Under the pieces are notes generated by a model, which worked only from the letters and a program-made list of their open reading frames with translations, was not told the origin of the DNA and did not search any database. The position numbers and the translations under genes are program-made. From Eublepharis macularius (lineage: Eukaryota > Chordata > Lepidosauria > Squamata > Eublepharidae), in assembly GCF_028583425.1 (NCBI RefSeq), contig NC_072805.1, positions 10,808,501 through 10,872,500 of the forward strand: 64,000 nucleotides of DNA. Direction: 5' to 3'. Positions within the stretch are counted from its first letter, which is position 1. Every line of letters begins with the position of its first letter. Below, piece after piece: positions 1 through 11,504 of the stretch.

Positions 1-860
1 GAAAATTGTGAAAAGAGACAACTTCAAAATATATAAATCCACTAATACAATCAGATGGAAACTCCAACTGGGGTAAACGTATTCTTCTATACCAAAGCAA
101 ATGAAATGGGTGGGACAAATTGCTTGGATTCAGGGGTCATTTCGTAGAAAAAGAGCTGAAGGAACTCATTAGCATAACTCATTAGCATATGCCACGCCCC
201 TTGACAGTGTGTCATTAGCATAACTTATGTGCATATGCCACACCCCTGACATCACCTATCTTGGCTGTTTTGGACCCAATCCTGGCCATTCAGGGCCGAA
301 ATTGGGCCCAAAATGGCAAAAGGGGGCTGAAATGGCCAAAAAGGGGCCCAAAATGGTCAGGATCAGGCTGCTGCTGAGTGGGAGAGTGATCCACCACCCA
401 TCAGAGGCCCGATCCGGGCCTTTTGGGCCCCAATCCAGGCCAAAACGGGCCCCAAATGGCTGAGAGTCAGGTGGGCAGGGCCACCTGACATGGGACCTCT
501 ATGGGGAACTACCAGAACTGTGTTCCTGTGCGTTCCCCCTCAAAATGAGCCCTGCTTGGATTTAATGAGAAATAACATTTTCTGGCGCTATAAAAGGTAA
601 AATGCTGTTCCTGGGTTTCTTACCCTCTCCTTAACTAGACTTTAACTAAAGTTAAAGAAGACAACTCAAATTTTTTTGACAAAAGCAGTGAGTTCAAGTG
701 TACCTTTTTGGTTTGCTGGACCTTGACCCTTCAGGAGCTGCCACAGAAGTTTCAAAATACTTTCCTTATGCTCTAAAGGGTAGTGTTGATTTGGTGGTCC
801 CTGTCTTACCCTCTGATTCTAAGACACTTAGCCCAAAATAGTATCACTGAAGACAGCATG
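1..860. other. Non-genic start of window with short GGCC-rich and tandem motifs
   Basis: No gene seen. Around 168-250 a segment with the motif CATTAGCATA followed by ATGCCACRCCCC occurs twice in tandem, with slight changes. From about 265 to 470 there are many spaced GGGCCC/AAAATGG blocks, and the two ends of this part are loosely complementary (a TTTTGG-CCCAATCC block against GGCCTTTTGGGCCCC). This suggests an old foldback MITE. A short open frame here (227-463) looks like a by-product of these repeats. The rest is unassigned sequence. Confidence 0.4.
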
Positions 861-1059
861 TCCGTAGCAAGTACTGAAGAGGACAGCCAAGGTGATCAAG
901 GGGTTGGAGCACCTTTCCTATGAAGAATGGCTGGAAAGTCTTGCCCTAAAGCAAAAAAGAATTGGTCACAAATTCATATGACAATACAAAAAATGTTGAA
1001 GATTTTAATGTTAACTATCAATATACAATTTAAAGCAGAAGCCTTTTTGTTGGGATTAA

Positions 1060-2262
1060 TGGATAAACAGTTGGAAAATAAACATGGTATCTTATTTGTT
1101 GACGTGATTTATCTGGATTTCAGTAAAGCTTTTGATAAGGTCCCCCATGACATTCTGATGGGCAAACTGGAAGACTGTGGAGTAGACTATAGGACAGTTC
1201 GGTGGATAGGGAACTGGTTGGAGGACCGCACTCAAAGAGTCAACGGCGTTTCATCAGATTGGCGGGAGGTGTCCAGTGGGGTGCCGCAGGGCTCGGTTTT
1301 GGGCCCAGTACTTTTCAATATTTTTATCAATGATCTGGATGAAGGAGAGGAAGGGCTGCTCATTAAATTTGCTGATGATACCAAATTGGGAGGGGTAGCA
1401 AACACCCAAGAAGATAGAATTAAAATTCAACAAGACCTGAATACTCTGGAGAAGTGGGCAGCTGTGAATAGGATGTAATTCAACAAAGACAAGTGCACAG
1501 TATTACATCTGGGCCACAAAAATGAGAAGCACAAATACTGGATGGGGGATACACTTCTGGGCAGTAGTATATGTGCAAGAGATCTTGGGATAAGAGTGGA
1601 CTGTAAACTGAATATGAGCAGTCAGTGTGATGTGGTGGCAAAAAAGGCTAATTCAATCCTGGGTTGTATCAAAGGGGCCATAGCATCGAAATCGCAGGAG
1701 GTCATAGCCCCTCTCTATACTGCCTTGGTCAGGCCACACCTGGAATATTGTGTGCAGTTCTGGACGCCTCACTTCAAAAAGGATGTGGACAAAATCGAGA
1801 GGGTGCAGAGGAGAGCGACGAGGATGATCAGGGCCTGGAGACTGAGCCCTACGAGGAAAGGCTGAGGGCCTTGGGAATGTTTAGTTTGGAGAAGAGGAGG
1901 TTGAGGGGGGACATGAGTGCTCTCTTTAAATATTTGAAAGGCTGTCATTTGGAGGAGGGCAGGGAGCTGTTCCAGTTGGCAGCAGAGGGTAGGACGCGAA
2001 GCAATGGACTAAAACTACATGCACAAAGGTACCGACTGGATATTAGGAAAAACTTTTTCACCGTCAGAGTAGTTCAAAAGTGGAATCAGCTGCCTAGGGA
2101 GGTGGTGAGCTCCCCTTCACTGGCAGTTTTCAAGAAGAGGCTGGATGAATACTTGTCAGAGATGCTTTAGGCTGATCCTGCACTGGGCAGGGGGTTGGAC
2201 TAGATGGTCTGTATGGCCCCTTCCGACTCTATGATTCTATGATTCTATGATTCTATTTCTAT
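1060..2262 (+). mobile_element. CR1 LINE, 5'-truncated and broken RT to 3' end
   Basis: CR1-clade non-LTR retrotransposon. The translation shows an RT block ([15 protein letters not shown]), then a [10 protein letters not shown] motif and the catalytic FADDTKLG near 1370. A stop at about 1476 and a frame change near 1840 (the reading moves from the frame ending at 1865 to the frame ending at 2170) break the protein, so it is a dead copy. The 3' end carries the typical CR1 tail, GGTTGGACTAGATGG followed by repeated ATTCTATG units at about 2230-2262. The 860-950 sequence just upstream also looks like a piece of a CR1/L3 element. A closely related, still-open copy lies on the minus strand at 14996-16204. 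Confidence 0.9.
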
Positions 2263-2264
2263 AT

Positions 2265-2740
2265 ATGACCACAGCGGCTAGGCTTTATATGTGCAAAAAT
2301 GGAAAAGTACAGAATTGCCTTCAATCGAGGACTGGATTGTGAAAATGACGGAGTTAGTGGAGATGGCTAAATTTACAGCTCTGATCAGAGATAAAACCTT
2401 GTCTACCTTTAGGGTTAACTGGAAACCCCTTATTGACTTTCTGCATGAGATGAGGAAAAATGAACTGCTAATTTGTGGTTTTGATTTCTAAGAAGATAAA
2501 TTTGGGAAAAATAAATAGGGGGGGCAGTATTGAAAAGGTAAATTTTGGAGATATTAAAACTAAAAGTATAATGTTTGTTAAAATATAATAGGTGTTGTAG
2601 AAAAAAATGGAAAATCAAACAGGTATTATTTTTTCTTTATTTCAATCTCTGTTCTTCTTTTTCTCTCTTTGTATTTTTTTTCTTTATTTTTTCTTCTATC
2701 TCTTTTTATTGAGCTTTTAATCTTATTAATAAAATAAAAG
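2265..2740 (+). mobile_element. L1 LINE 3' end (ORF2 C-terminus and 3'UTR)
   Basis: The frame ending at 2491 reads as the C-terminus of an L1 ORF2 protein: a KWKSTELPSIEDW block, a middle ALIRDKTLSTF block, then NELLICGFDF and a stop. The same ending is found on the minus strand at 54154-54300, which supports the assignment. The rest of ORF2 is missing (5' truncation). AT- and T-rich sequence of uncertain origin follows. Confidence 0.75.
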
Positions 2741-2814
2741 GTATTCCTGAGGGGGGGGAAGAATGGCTGGGGGGTCTGGACCTTTTCAGTTTTTTTAAAA
2801 AGAAGGCTAAGGGC

Positions 2815-3293
2815 CAGGGGGACGTGACAGAGGTTTGCAAAATTATCCATGAGATGGAGAAAGTGGGCAGAGGGAGTGTTGTTTCCCTATCCCATCATTC
2901 AGGGGCAGCCAATCAAATTGTTGGGAAATAGGTTCAGCGCAGAAAAACGGAAATTCGTCTTTACCCAATGAGTAATTAAACGGTAGAATTCCCTCCCAGG
3001 GGAGGTAGTGATGGCCACAGGGATAGATGGCTTTAAAGGGGGGGGGGGGTGGATAGGCAGATTCACCAAGGAAAGGACCATCGACAGCCACTTGCCATGG
3101 TCAGTAAAAGAACCTCCACATCCAGAGGCAGTCATTCTTTGAATACCGGTGCCAGGAGGCAACATCAGTGGAAGAACTCAGCCTCTAAGCTCTGTTGTTG
3201 ACACTCCATAGCAACTGGCTGGCCATGTGTGAGTCAGGAGCTGGACCAGATAGACTGCTGGTATCCAGCAGAGCTCTTCTTATATTCTTAAGG
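2815..3293 (+). mobile_element. CR1/L3-like LINE 3' end
   Basis: Recognisable as the 3' end of a CR1/L3-type LINE: AAAATTATCCATGAGATGGA near 2838, a central TCCCTCCCAGGGGAGGTAGT block, TGGATGGCTTTAAA-like sequence, then GGACCAGATAGACTGCTGG and the terminal TTCTTATATTCTTA at about 3280-3293. Non-coding apart from remnants. A related copy in opposite orientation lies at 39876-40030. Confidence 0.75.
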
Positions 3294-3857
3294 CAATCAC
3301 AGACCTACTGGAACATCACATCTGAATTCCCAGCAAATAGTTCTGAGAGCCGGTTTACCCATTTAGTGCATCACTGAAAGGATCTACAAGATGGAGACCT
3401 GGGGAGTTCTAGCAAGGGAATTCCCCTACTTCCTTTGCTGTCTTCTGTCTCCAATTAACTGAATGAATAGCTGGGAGAGTCGGAAAAGAGTAATAATAAT
3501 GTACACATTTTTCTGCAGCAGAGATCATGGTTCATAGTGTTAATTATTTCAGCTGCACATTCTGTGTGGAAGTGATTAAAGAAAGGTAGAAAGGCAAAAG
3601 CACAACATCTTTATTGTTTCCTTTAAAAAAATATATTGTTTCCTTTTTAAAAAAGAAATATATATTCTCTGCCTTCAAACCACAGGTCATAGCTGGCTTG
3701 CTATGTATTTCAAGCATAATAAAACAATCATGCAACACTGAACTCTAGCACAAACCGCCAAGAGATAAGAAAAACGCCCAAAGAAAAAGATAAGAACAAC
3801 CTCCTTGAGAATCCTATAGATTAGCGGGTGAAGTATAAATATTGTGTTTGCGTGTGT
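3294..3857. other. Unassigned intergenic sequence
   Basis: No gene, recognisable repeat or RNA seen. AT-rich, with poly-A/T runs near 3625-3660. Confidence 0.4.
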
Positions 3858-3865
3858 GTTTCATG

Positions 3866-4082
3866 CAGGGCTTTTTTTCTGGAAAAAGAGGTGGTGGAAC
3901 TCAGTGGGTTGCCCTTGGAGAAAATGGTCACATGGCTGGTGGCCCCGCCCCGCGTGGCGCGCGGAGGGCCATCTAAACTCCCCTCTGTCTGGAGAGCAGG
4001 GGGAGGGGCCACCAGCCATGTGACCATTTTCAAGAGGTTCCAGAATTCTGTTCCACCACGTTTCTGCTGAAAAAAAGCCCTG
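3866..4082. mobile_element. hAT-like MITE, copy 1 of 3
   Basis: 217-bp non-autonomous element. Its termini are inverted: CAGGGCTTTTTTTC at the left and GAAAAAAAGCCCTG at the right. The inner arms also pair (a TCACATGGCTGGTGGCC block against GGCCACCAGCCATGTGA), so it is close to a full palindrome. Flanking 8-mers gtttcatg and gttacacg match at 6 of 8 positions, as expected for a decayed hAT 8-bp target duplication. Further copies lie at 25784-26058 and 46616-46931. Confidence 0.85.
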
Positions 4083-4299
4083 GTTACACGTAAACAGAGA
4101 GATTGGATCCCCTAGTTCCATCTTGTTTGGGATTAGTTCCCCTCTCTCTCTCTGGCAGGGACATTTGGGGGATTCTGCAGTCCCATCAATACAGGAGTTG
4201 GCATTATGTTTCATTCATAGCCTCCCACACCAGAGATTCCTCTCCTTCTACCACAGTGATAGTCAGGTGGTGGGGTAGGTGGGGTAGGTTTTGTAAATG
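4083..4299. other. Short unassigned spacer
   Basis: No gene or repeat recognised between the MITE and the decayed tandem duplication. Confidence 0.3.
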
Positions 4300-5800
4300 G
4301 GATGTTGGGGAATGAGGGATGACCCACTCCCCCCCTATATTTTACTAATAAAGTTGGGAGACCAGGCTGTTCGCCCAGTCTCCATTTTCCTACTAAAACC
4401 ATCCAGAATTGAAGGATGCAGGACAAGAAGTTAAATTGAAGCCAAAGCCATGGTATCAATAAAGAAAATAAAGGGAGGCCTGTCTTTAAACAAACTGGTT
4501 CATGTGCAACACTGATTTGGAAAAACACTGGGTTAACAGTTTTAACCAGGGCCCAGAAAAGACAAGTAAGTCTTTTTTGGATGAGATGGAAGTGTCTCTT
4601 CATGTTTCTTTACCCATTATTTTAGGTTGACTTCTACAGTCACAACTGGCTAGTTGGTGGTGGCCCCTAAGCAAAAGGACAGCAGCAGAAGGGCACTGGT
4701 TGGTGAACCTGGTCCACACATGCCTGGGTCCTCCTTTAATAATTGCTCATTATTTCCAGTTTTCACCCTAATCTGCATAATATAAGCCTTTGCAGCATCA
4801 AGGGACTCGAATGCTGGAAAAGACCCCTCCATCCTCAATCCCACGTGTGCACCCAAAAGAACAATGGTTGCTTGCTGGCATTTCCTTGCATTGTGTGTAA
4901 AAGTGCATAGAAAAAGAGAGATGGATCTTTAGTTTCCTTCACAGGAAAAAAAGTTGAGGGAGAATGACCTCTCTTTTCTCTATCTTTTACTAGTAAAAGT
5001 GGGGGACTAGACAGGTCACCCAGTCTTCCTTTCTGACTAAGGTGGTTTCCGCACGTCCTTAAAGGGACAGCCCGTTCACCAAACAGGCAGCTTTTCCACT
5101 TCACTCCAGATGTCTACATTTTCAAAATAGTTGCTGGCTGTGTGGCTTCCTATTTTTTTTGGTGTCTTTTTTGGACCCCGAAATTTCCCGCCGTGCTAGA
5201 AAGGACACCGAAAAAACTGTTAACCCAGAGTTGAATGGAGAAGAAAGAGTTAAAGACAAAGTGATGTTTGTTGGAAAACAAAACAATATTTTACCAGATC
5301 GGTTCTCCCACAGGCAATACTGATCTGGAAAGATTGTTGAGACCACGCACGAAACTGAGTTCTCTCTCGCCCATTCTTTAACCTAGGATTAAGTGTTTTA
5401 ATCAGAAGAGCCCAGAAAAGAACAAAGTCTTTCTGGGCAGGGTAAAGTTCCTCCTGGTGCTCCATGAGAGTACTAAAGAGATCTTTGGGGGATCTCTTTA
5501 GTAACAGTGGTGGCGCCTAAGTGAAGGATGGCAGCATCAGAAGGCAACTTGGTCCACACGTGCCTGAGTCCTCTTGGGTGCAGCTCTCCTTCAACAATTG
5601 TTTATTATTTCCAATGTTCACCCTAATCTGCATAACCTGAGCCTTTGCAGCAGTGAGGGACGTGAAGGCTGCAAGAGACCTCTTCTTCATCACCTGTGTG
5701 TGCGTGCCTGCATGGGTGTTGGTTGCTTGCCCTCTCTTTCCTTGCATCGTGTGTAAAAGTGCAGAGAAATGGATTGATGAGCGGATGGTACTGTGCTGTC
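4300..5800. repeat. Decayed tandem duplication, unit about 650-860 bp
   Basis: Blocks recur in the same order. TTTTACTA(A/G)TAAA with a following CCCAGTCT block occurs near 4340 and 4988. A CCCAGAAAAG block occurs near 4551 and 5410. CACCCTAATCTGCATAA with CCTTTGCAGCA occurs near 4765 and 5620. Spacing between pairs grows from about 650 to 860 bp, so the second unit holds insertions. Open frames inside are short and unrelated to known proteins. The origin is unclear; LTR remnants or a low-copy satellite are possible. Confidence 0.6.
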
Positions 5801-6249
5801 TGCAGCTCATCTCCCGAGTGCGAAGCAAGCCTTTTGTGACTCGATCCCTATGAGGACGAGCCACTCAATGCTGATACCACAGCCTAGGAGGCACTGGAGG
5901 CAAAATGGACTCATGCGCAACACGCACATTCCCCTTCGCTCCAGTGGAATTACACTAGGGCTCAGTCTTTTCCCTTGCTTTTTCCCTTTGTTCATTGCTG
6001 TTAAGGAAAACAGTTACAGATGCTCCTGCTTGCCACTACAGGCTGAGTGCCTGCCTGTGTACTCTGCCACTGCATGGTAGGAACTGAAATGGAAAACATG
6101 AACTTTTTGGTAAAGGTGGAGTAGTTACAGCTTTAGTTCTGATTCTGTTTCACTGTTCCAGAAGCCATTTTAACAAACAAAACCAGCTATTTCTGGGTGT
6201 ATTTCCAGCTCATTTGTTTCATTTTGCACACAGTCACTAATATCAGAAA

Positions 6250-6427
6250 ATCTGGAGGAATTAGCCATGTTAGTCTGTAGTAGCAAAATAGTAAAGAGTC
6301 TAGTAGCACTTTTAAGACTAACCAACTTTATTGAGGCATAAGCTTTCGAGAACCACAGCTCTCTTCATCAGATACATTGTCAGATGCTGCATCTGATGAA
6401 GAGAGCTGTGGTTTGCGGAACCTTATG
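6250..6427 (-). mobile_element. Short element with inverted hammerhead-like pair, PLE-like
   Basis: One longer unit on the minus strand (TAGTCTTAAAAGTGCTACTA tail, then the hammerhead-like core) is joined to a truncated, degraded unit in the opposite orientation (from 6386). The same arrangement occurs at 45945-46080 and, in a related family, at 41258-41405. A full unit joined to a truncated inverted one resembles the pseudo-LTR organisation of Penelope-like elements. That assignment is inference. Confidence 0.55.
6335..6375 (-). ncRNA. Hammerhead-ribozyme-like motif
   Basis: On the minus strand the sequence shows CTGATGA (6371-6365), a stem-loop GAGAGC-TGTG-GTTCTC (six pairs, one of them G-T), then GAAA (6347-6344) and a short GC-TTAT-GC hairpin. 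This is the order of the hammerhead core: CUGAUGA, stem II, GAAA, stem III. One extra A sits between CTGATGA and stem II, and stem I is not obvious, so catalysis is uncertain. Confidence 0.4.
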
Positions 6428-7185
6428 CCTTTAGGTCTTCCACTTTTCCTACTGCCTTCCACTTTTCCTAGCATTATTGACTTTTCCAGAGAATCTTGTC
6501 TTCTCATGATGTGAACAAAGTACAATATCCTTAATCTTGTCATTTTAGCTTCTAGGGAGGATGCACGCTTGATATAATCGAGAACCCACTTATTTGTCTT
6601 TTTGGCTGTCATGGTACCTGCAAAACTCTCCTCCAGCACCACATTTCAAATGAATCAATTTTCTTCCTGTCAGCTTTCTTCACCATCCAGCATTCACATC
6701 CATATATGGCAATGGGGAATACCACCGTTTGGATTATCTTGATCTTGGTCCCCAGAGAGACATCTTTATCTTGAAGGATCTTCTCTAGCTCCCTCACAGC
6801 TGCTATTCCCAGTCTCAGTCTTCTTCTGATGTCTTCGTTGCAGTCTCCCTTTTGGTTGATGATTGAGCCAAGGAATAGAAAATCTTGAACCATTTCAGTT
6901 TCCTCACTATCAGCTTTAAAATTGTGTCATTCTTCAGCAGTCACTACTTTTGTCTTCTTGATGTTCAGCTGTAATCCTACCTTGGCGCTTTTTTCTTTAA
7001 CCCTCATCAGTAGTCATTCCAAGTCTTCACTATTTTCTGCCAGTAACATGGTGTCATCTGCATATCTCAAATGGTTAATGTTCCTTCCATCAATTTTCAC
7101 TCCACCTTCTTCTAGATCTAATCCAGCTTTCCTAGTTCTATCTGTATCTATCATAGCAGCCATTGGCCATGTGGAGGGCTAAACC
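6428..7185 (-). mobile_element. BovB/RTE-type LINE fragment (pseudogene)
   Basis: Minus-strand translation gives the end of an RTE reverse transcriptase: a GVKIDGRNINHLRYADDTML block with the catalytic YADD near 7060, then NIKKTKV, FLFLGSIINQKGD, VFPIAIYGCECW, FEMWCWRRVL and a C-terminal LGKVEGSRKSGRP block. At least one frame change near 6625 and stops near 6928 and 7013 disrupt it. The order and the GCECW/CWRR motifs match the BovB/RTE family, which is common in squamates. Both ends are truncated. Confidence 0.8.
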
Positions 7186-7446
7186 AGGACTGCATAGTAT
7201 AGGAACTTCTCAGTAAACTGTAACCTTCTAAGATAAAGAGACTGCTTTAAAGTAAGATCTGGATAGGGCAAATAAAGAGTGAAGCACAGAGGAATTGCAT
7301 TTTTAAATCTTTCTTTTGGGACCCTTTGCTCAATACGTGACTGTGCTTGGAAGTATGCATGTGAACATTTTATTTTTTATAAATATTTTTAAATTCTTAA
7401 ATGCTGGTAGCTGTTCTCTGTATCACATAGATGTCCATTGCTCGAA

Positions 7447-7645
7447 CATGCTGCTACAGCATAGTGATTAAGTGGTTGGACTGCAAATCAGCACTCTGCT
7501 GGTTCTACTACTGCCTTGAGCTCTGCAGGTGGCCTTGGGTAAGCCACTCCTCTCAGCCCCAGCTCCCCAGCTGTATTGTGGGAATAATAACAACTGATGG
7601 GCACTGATCTGTTTAGAAGGGCAGTATACAAGCACACGGCTATTA
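7447..7645 (+). mobile_element. tRNA-derived MIR-like SINE
   Basis: Starts with a polymerase III promoter-like ATAGTGATTAAGTGGTTGGAC box, followed by a GGTTCTAC-like B box and then CTTGGGTAAGCCACTCCTCT and a GGGAATAATAACA block. The same order is seen at 14901-17515 and 57893-58110. Length and structure fit a tRNA-SINE with an L2-like tail; moderately diverged. Confidence 0.65.
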
Positions 7646-10600
7646 TGCTATTTTAAAACAGGAGGAGGGGTGCTCTGTTGGCAAATTGCTAAACCCACTC
7701 TGCTGTGGAAATGCAGCAAGCAGGCCCTGGAGTAACCAGATGCTGGGGAGCAGGAGATTTGGGCACAAGGCAGGGCCTCAGACAGCAAGTGGGAGCCTTG
7801 GCCTTCTCAGTGGCCAAAAAGTGGCAACGGATAGCAGAAAGAGGGTGAAAGCCCTCTGAGGTTTAGGAGGAACTGGGAAGGTGGTATATGCCAGGCAGAG
7901 ACTTGGGCGGCCACCATTCATTCCCAGATGCCCCGAAGTCTAAAAAGGAGCAGTGCTTACAGGTCAGTGGGGCTGTTCTGCCACAGGATGAAATGCTTTA
8001 AGGGCCACAAGGGCATGATTCCATGGTACTGTGTCTCACGGATTACTGGAAAAGAGGCTGTGGGGTGTAGCCTGCAGGAAGAAAAGAATTTTTAGGTCTA
8101 ACAGTGTACATTTCCATGATTCTAACATGGGAAAAGTAGAATGATTGTCCATGATTATCTGTTATGATCATTGTGATTATCTAGTGAGACATTAAAAATA
8201 ACATCTTACAAGATAATCTAAATGTTAAGATTATATTAAGGACATAAATGCATGCCTATAAAGGGATCCCCCTGCCGCCACCTCCAATGTCCATGACTGA
8301 CAGGTTCAGGATGGACTCATGCACCGCCTCTGAAGCTGTCACAGGAGCCAATTAGATCTGCCTATTGGTTGGCTCCACAAAGTGAATCCCTTTTAGAGGG
8401 CAAAATGGCCTCTACAGCTCACAGGGGAATTCCTAGCTTTCAGGGATCATAATAACCAATTTGAGATCATGAGAAAAAAGTTCATAAATTATTTTCAAAT
8501 AATCCTCACATAGGAAAAAATGGGGAGGGGATCTTTATGTTCCCGTTATGAGGATCTTCACAAAACAATACTCCCTCCAGTTCAGTTATCTTGTATTGTC
8601 ATCTCTTGGAGATCACACTGGCCAGACTGAGATATCTTGCTGCTTTGTAAATATCTGTTTCTACTATTTTGTACAATTTCCAAGCTTCAGAGCAGATCAA
8701 AAAAACAGCTGAAATTAAAATGAATGTTTAAGTATTGTTTCTTTGGATGCCTCTGTTCTAAAGTCATGGCAACCGATTCAGTATATTTTGCAGCTTAATG
8801 GAAATTACTCCCCTGTAACTTCATTGTGGTCAAGTTTGTTTATTCAGCATTAACTGAGGGTTTTCAGCTATTTCCTCCTCAATCCACCATCCCATTCCAA
8901 AAGCAACAGAGGTCAGAAGCCTATTGATTTGTTTTTGCACTTATGGAACATTTTCCTTCTATCTCCAGTCTTTGCTGAGCATCTGATTTGGCGTTCTTTA
9001 TGGTCAGAGCTGAGCTACAAGAAGTGCAGGGTCCAGGCAATCAATTTCTGCATGATGAACAGCTGCTTTCTGCAACCTGCCGAAAGAATCCCACATTGCA
9101 CAAACGTGCACAATTTTTGTCTTGAAAATCATATTCTGTTATTTTTAGTATTTTGCAGTTTATTCCAGCTTTAGGAAAGACTGAGTCATCACACTGGCTG
9201 CAGGGTCGTGCACATCTGAACCACGGAGAGCAAATGTTTACTCCTCTAAATGTGTCCTGTAGATATGACTTAGTCTTTCTTATGTGAGCAAATAAGCCCG
9301 TAAGGTGGACTGAAGTTCAAAGCTGCACCGTTACAACATTGCTAAGTTTGACAAAGAAACAGAAGAACATCTCCCCACCACCATCACCCTATTCCTCTTC
9401 GGTTGTTTATAACTTTTAAGTATAAATATATATTTAAATATAAATATAGCATGCTATGCACACCAATGTATCCAGTGGAATGACCCAAGAAAGCTCATGC
9501 TAGAATAAATTTTGTTCATCTTTAAGGGGCTATTCGGTTCCTATTTAATTGTGAATTATTACCAGCAAATATTGCCAGTCTGGGGTTGCCAAAATGTATT
9601 AAATTTATCAAATTACAAATGTTCAGTGTATGATCTTTTAAAGCTGTAGCATGTTTGCATATACTTTATCCCTCCCTCCCCTCCCCATACTGATGAACAT
9701 TTTCAAATGAACATCTCAAAAACATTTGCAAAATGGCTCTAGGGATTGTGGGGGAGTAAGCTGGTGATGTCATTGGTTGCGCCCTCGCACTCAGCTTTTC
9801 TGCAACTTTCGGAACTCCCCCCCCCCCGAGCTCCTTCCACAACATTAAACTGTATGCGTGTTTCCAGGGTGATGAAGATGCTTTCAACCTGTTTTCACCA
9901 TACAGAAAAGTTCTGCCTTTACCCTAAGGGCGGGAATGCCCCTCTCTGCACTGGTCAAAAAATGAACAGTTCTTCTAGCCTTAAGTGAAGTATTAGGCAG
10001 CTTTGTTTCCTTAATAACGTTCATATAAAGGATTACATGGCCATGGGCGAGATGGCAGCAACCTTTTCAGTTCAGACTGACAGAGACCTCCAAGTTTACT
10101 TGAGGACAAGTTTGGAAATACTACCAGTCTGAAAATGCTGTTTTCTTTGACTGGCTGCCCAGAGGTCCATAGGGGTACTTTTTGCTGGAAACAATTTTGT
10201 TCTAACATTTACATGCATTATTTAATGCTCATACAACTGTGGGACTCTTTCTCACTTACCCCTTAACATTTCTGTGGGAATGACGGGTTGATATAACCTT
10301 CCTCTTTGTGAAAAACAGAGTAAATCTTCCAGTGCTCTCTGCACCCAATCAATGTTGACTCAAGCAAAGGCTATATAGCTAAAAGACTAAGAGACAGTTT
10401 CCTAAGTATCTTGCTAATGGGAATGCAGTGGAAGTATGTGAGAATGGAGATCCCAACAGTGGCAGAAGGCCCCATGTGTCTTCAGATTCCAAGAGACATG
10501 TAAGATTCCCAGGGTCTTTTCCAGAGTTCTTCTCCTGGAAGCACTGCGAGTCACATGGTAAAATGAATTAGACAGATTTCTAGCCGATGGTAAGAGAATT

Positions 10601-11121
10601 GGTTGATGAGATAAAAGTAACAGAAATTTGGGGGAAATGTGACCACTTCATACTGGAATTCTTAGCTTTATGGAAAACTAAAGGTAGGCACAGTCAACAA
10701 AGCAAGCAGAACATCAGGAAAGCTGATTTTTGAGTAAGACTCGGTAAGATTTCATGACATTTTATCTGAAAAAGGACTATGAAAGATAAACACCAAAAGA
10801 AAACCGGACATTCATGTTGATTCCTCTTGTTCATAATTTTGGGATTAACATTTGAAAGTAGCTCCCCCACCCCGCCCTGCAAACTGTGGCTCTGCTGGCT
10901 GAGCACTTCTTAGTTATGACGATTATTGAAAATCAGCAGCCAAGTTTCTCAGTAGGTACTCATTTTTGATAGGCAAAAAGTTTTTCAGAGGAAACAGAAG
11001 ATATAAGAAGGAATTTAAAACTGATGGAAGCTGAATTTGGATTTTTTTTCAAACATGAATCTAGGCAGAAAATATTTGGATGAATTGAACATAAGCAAAT
11101 TTTAGAATAAATTTTAAAAAA
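7646..11121. other. Long unassigned intergenic stretch
   Basis: No gene seen on either strand; open frames are short and lack recognisable motifs. A degraded tail near 9490-9530 (AAAGCTCATGCTAGAATAAA followed by a TTTAAGG block) resembles the 3' part of the hammerhead-bearing repeat at 45945-46080. Around 9425-9450 there is an AT-rich (TATAAA)-like run. The rest is apparently unique sequence or old unrecognised repeats. Confidence 0.4.
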
Positions 11122-11504
11122 CAAAGTTACACTTACACTTGTTCGTTATGTGGCCTTCTGTGTGGGCCCGCATGGGATCTGCACATGCACAGGCCAACTG
11201 CTGATGTTCCAAAGCTCCTAGAGGTGCAAGACGCTCACCCAACTTTTCACATGCTTTTCCCCCTAGCATGGCTATATAACAGTGGGTGAGTAGCTCCCTC
11301 CCTCCGTTCTCTAAGTCACCAGTGCAAAAAGAAGATAAGAATAAGTGCTCACAGTGGGGAAGGGGGGAGACCACTTGATGAACAGCAGTTACAGGTTAAG
11401 GCAACCTTGTTTTCATCCTCATAACTTCTGTGATGTCCCAAATGAGAGATTAGTGAGCTGACTTACTCAGGAGGAGGGCATGAAATTCTTCAATTAAAAA
11501 GACT

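Noticed and set aside
7447..7645. tRNA gene
   Set aside because: A and B boxes belong to a SINE head; no cloverleaf can be completed and a SINE body follows.
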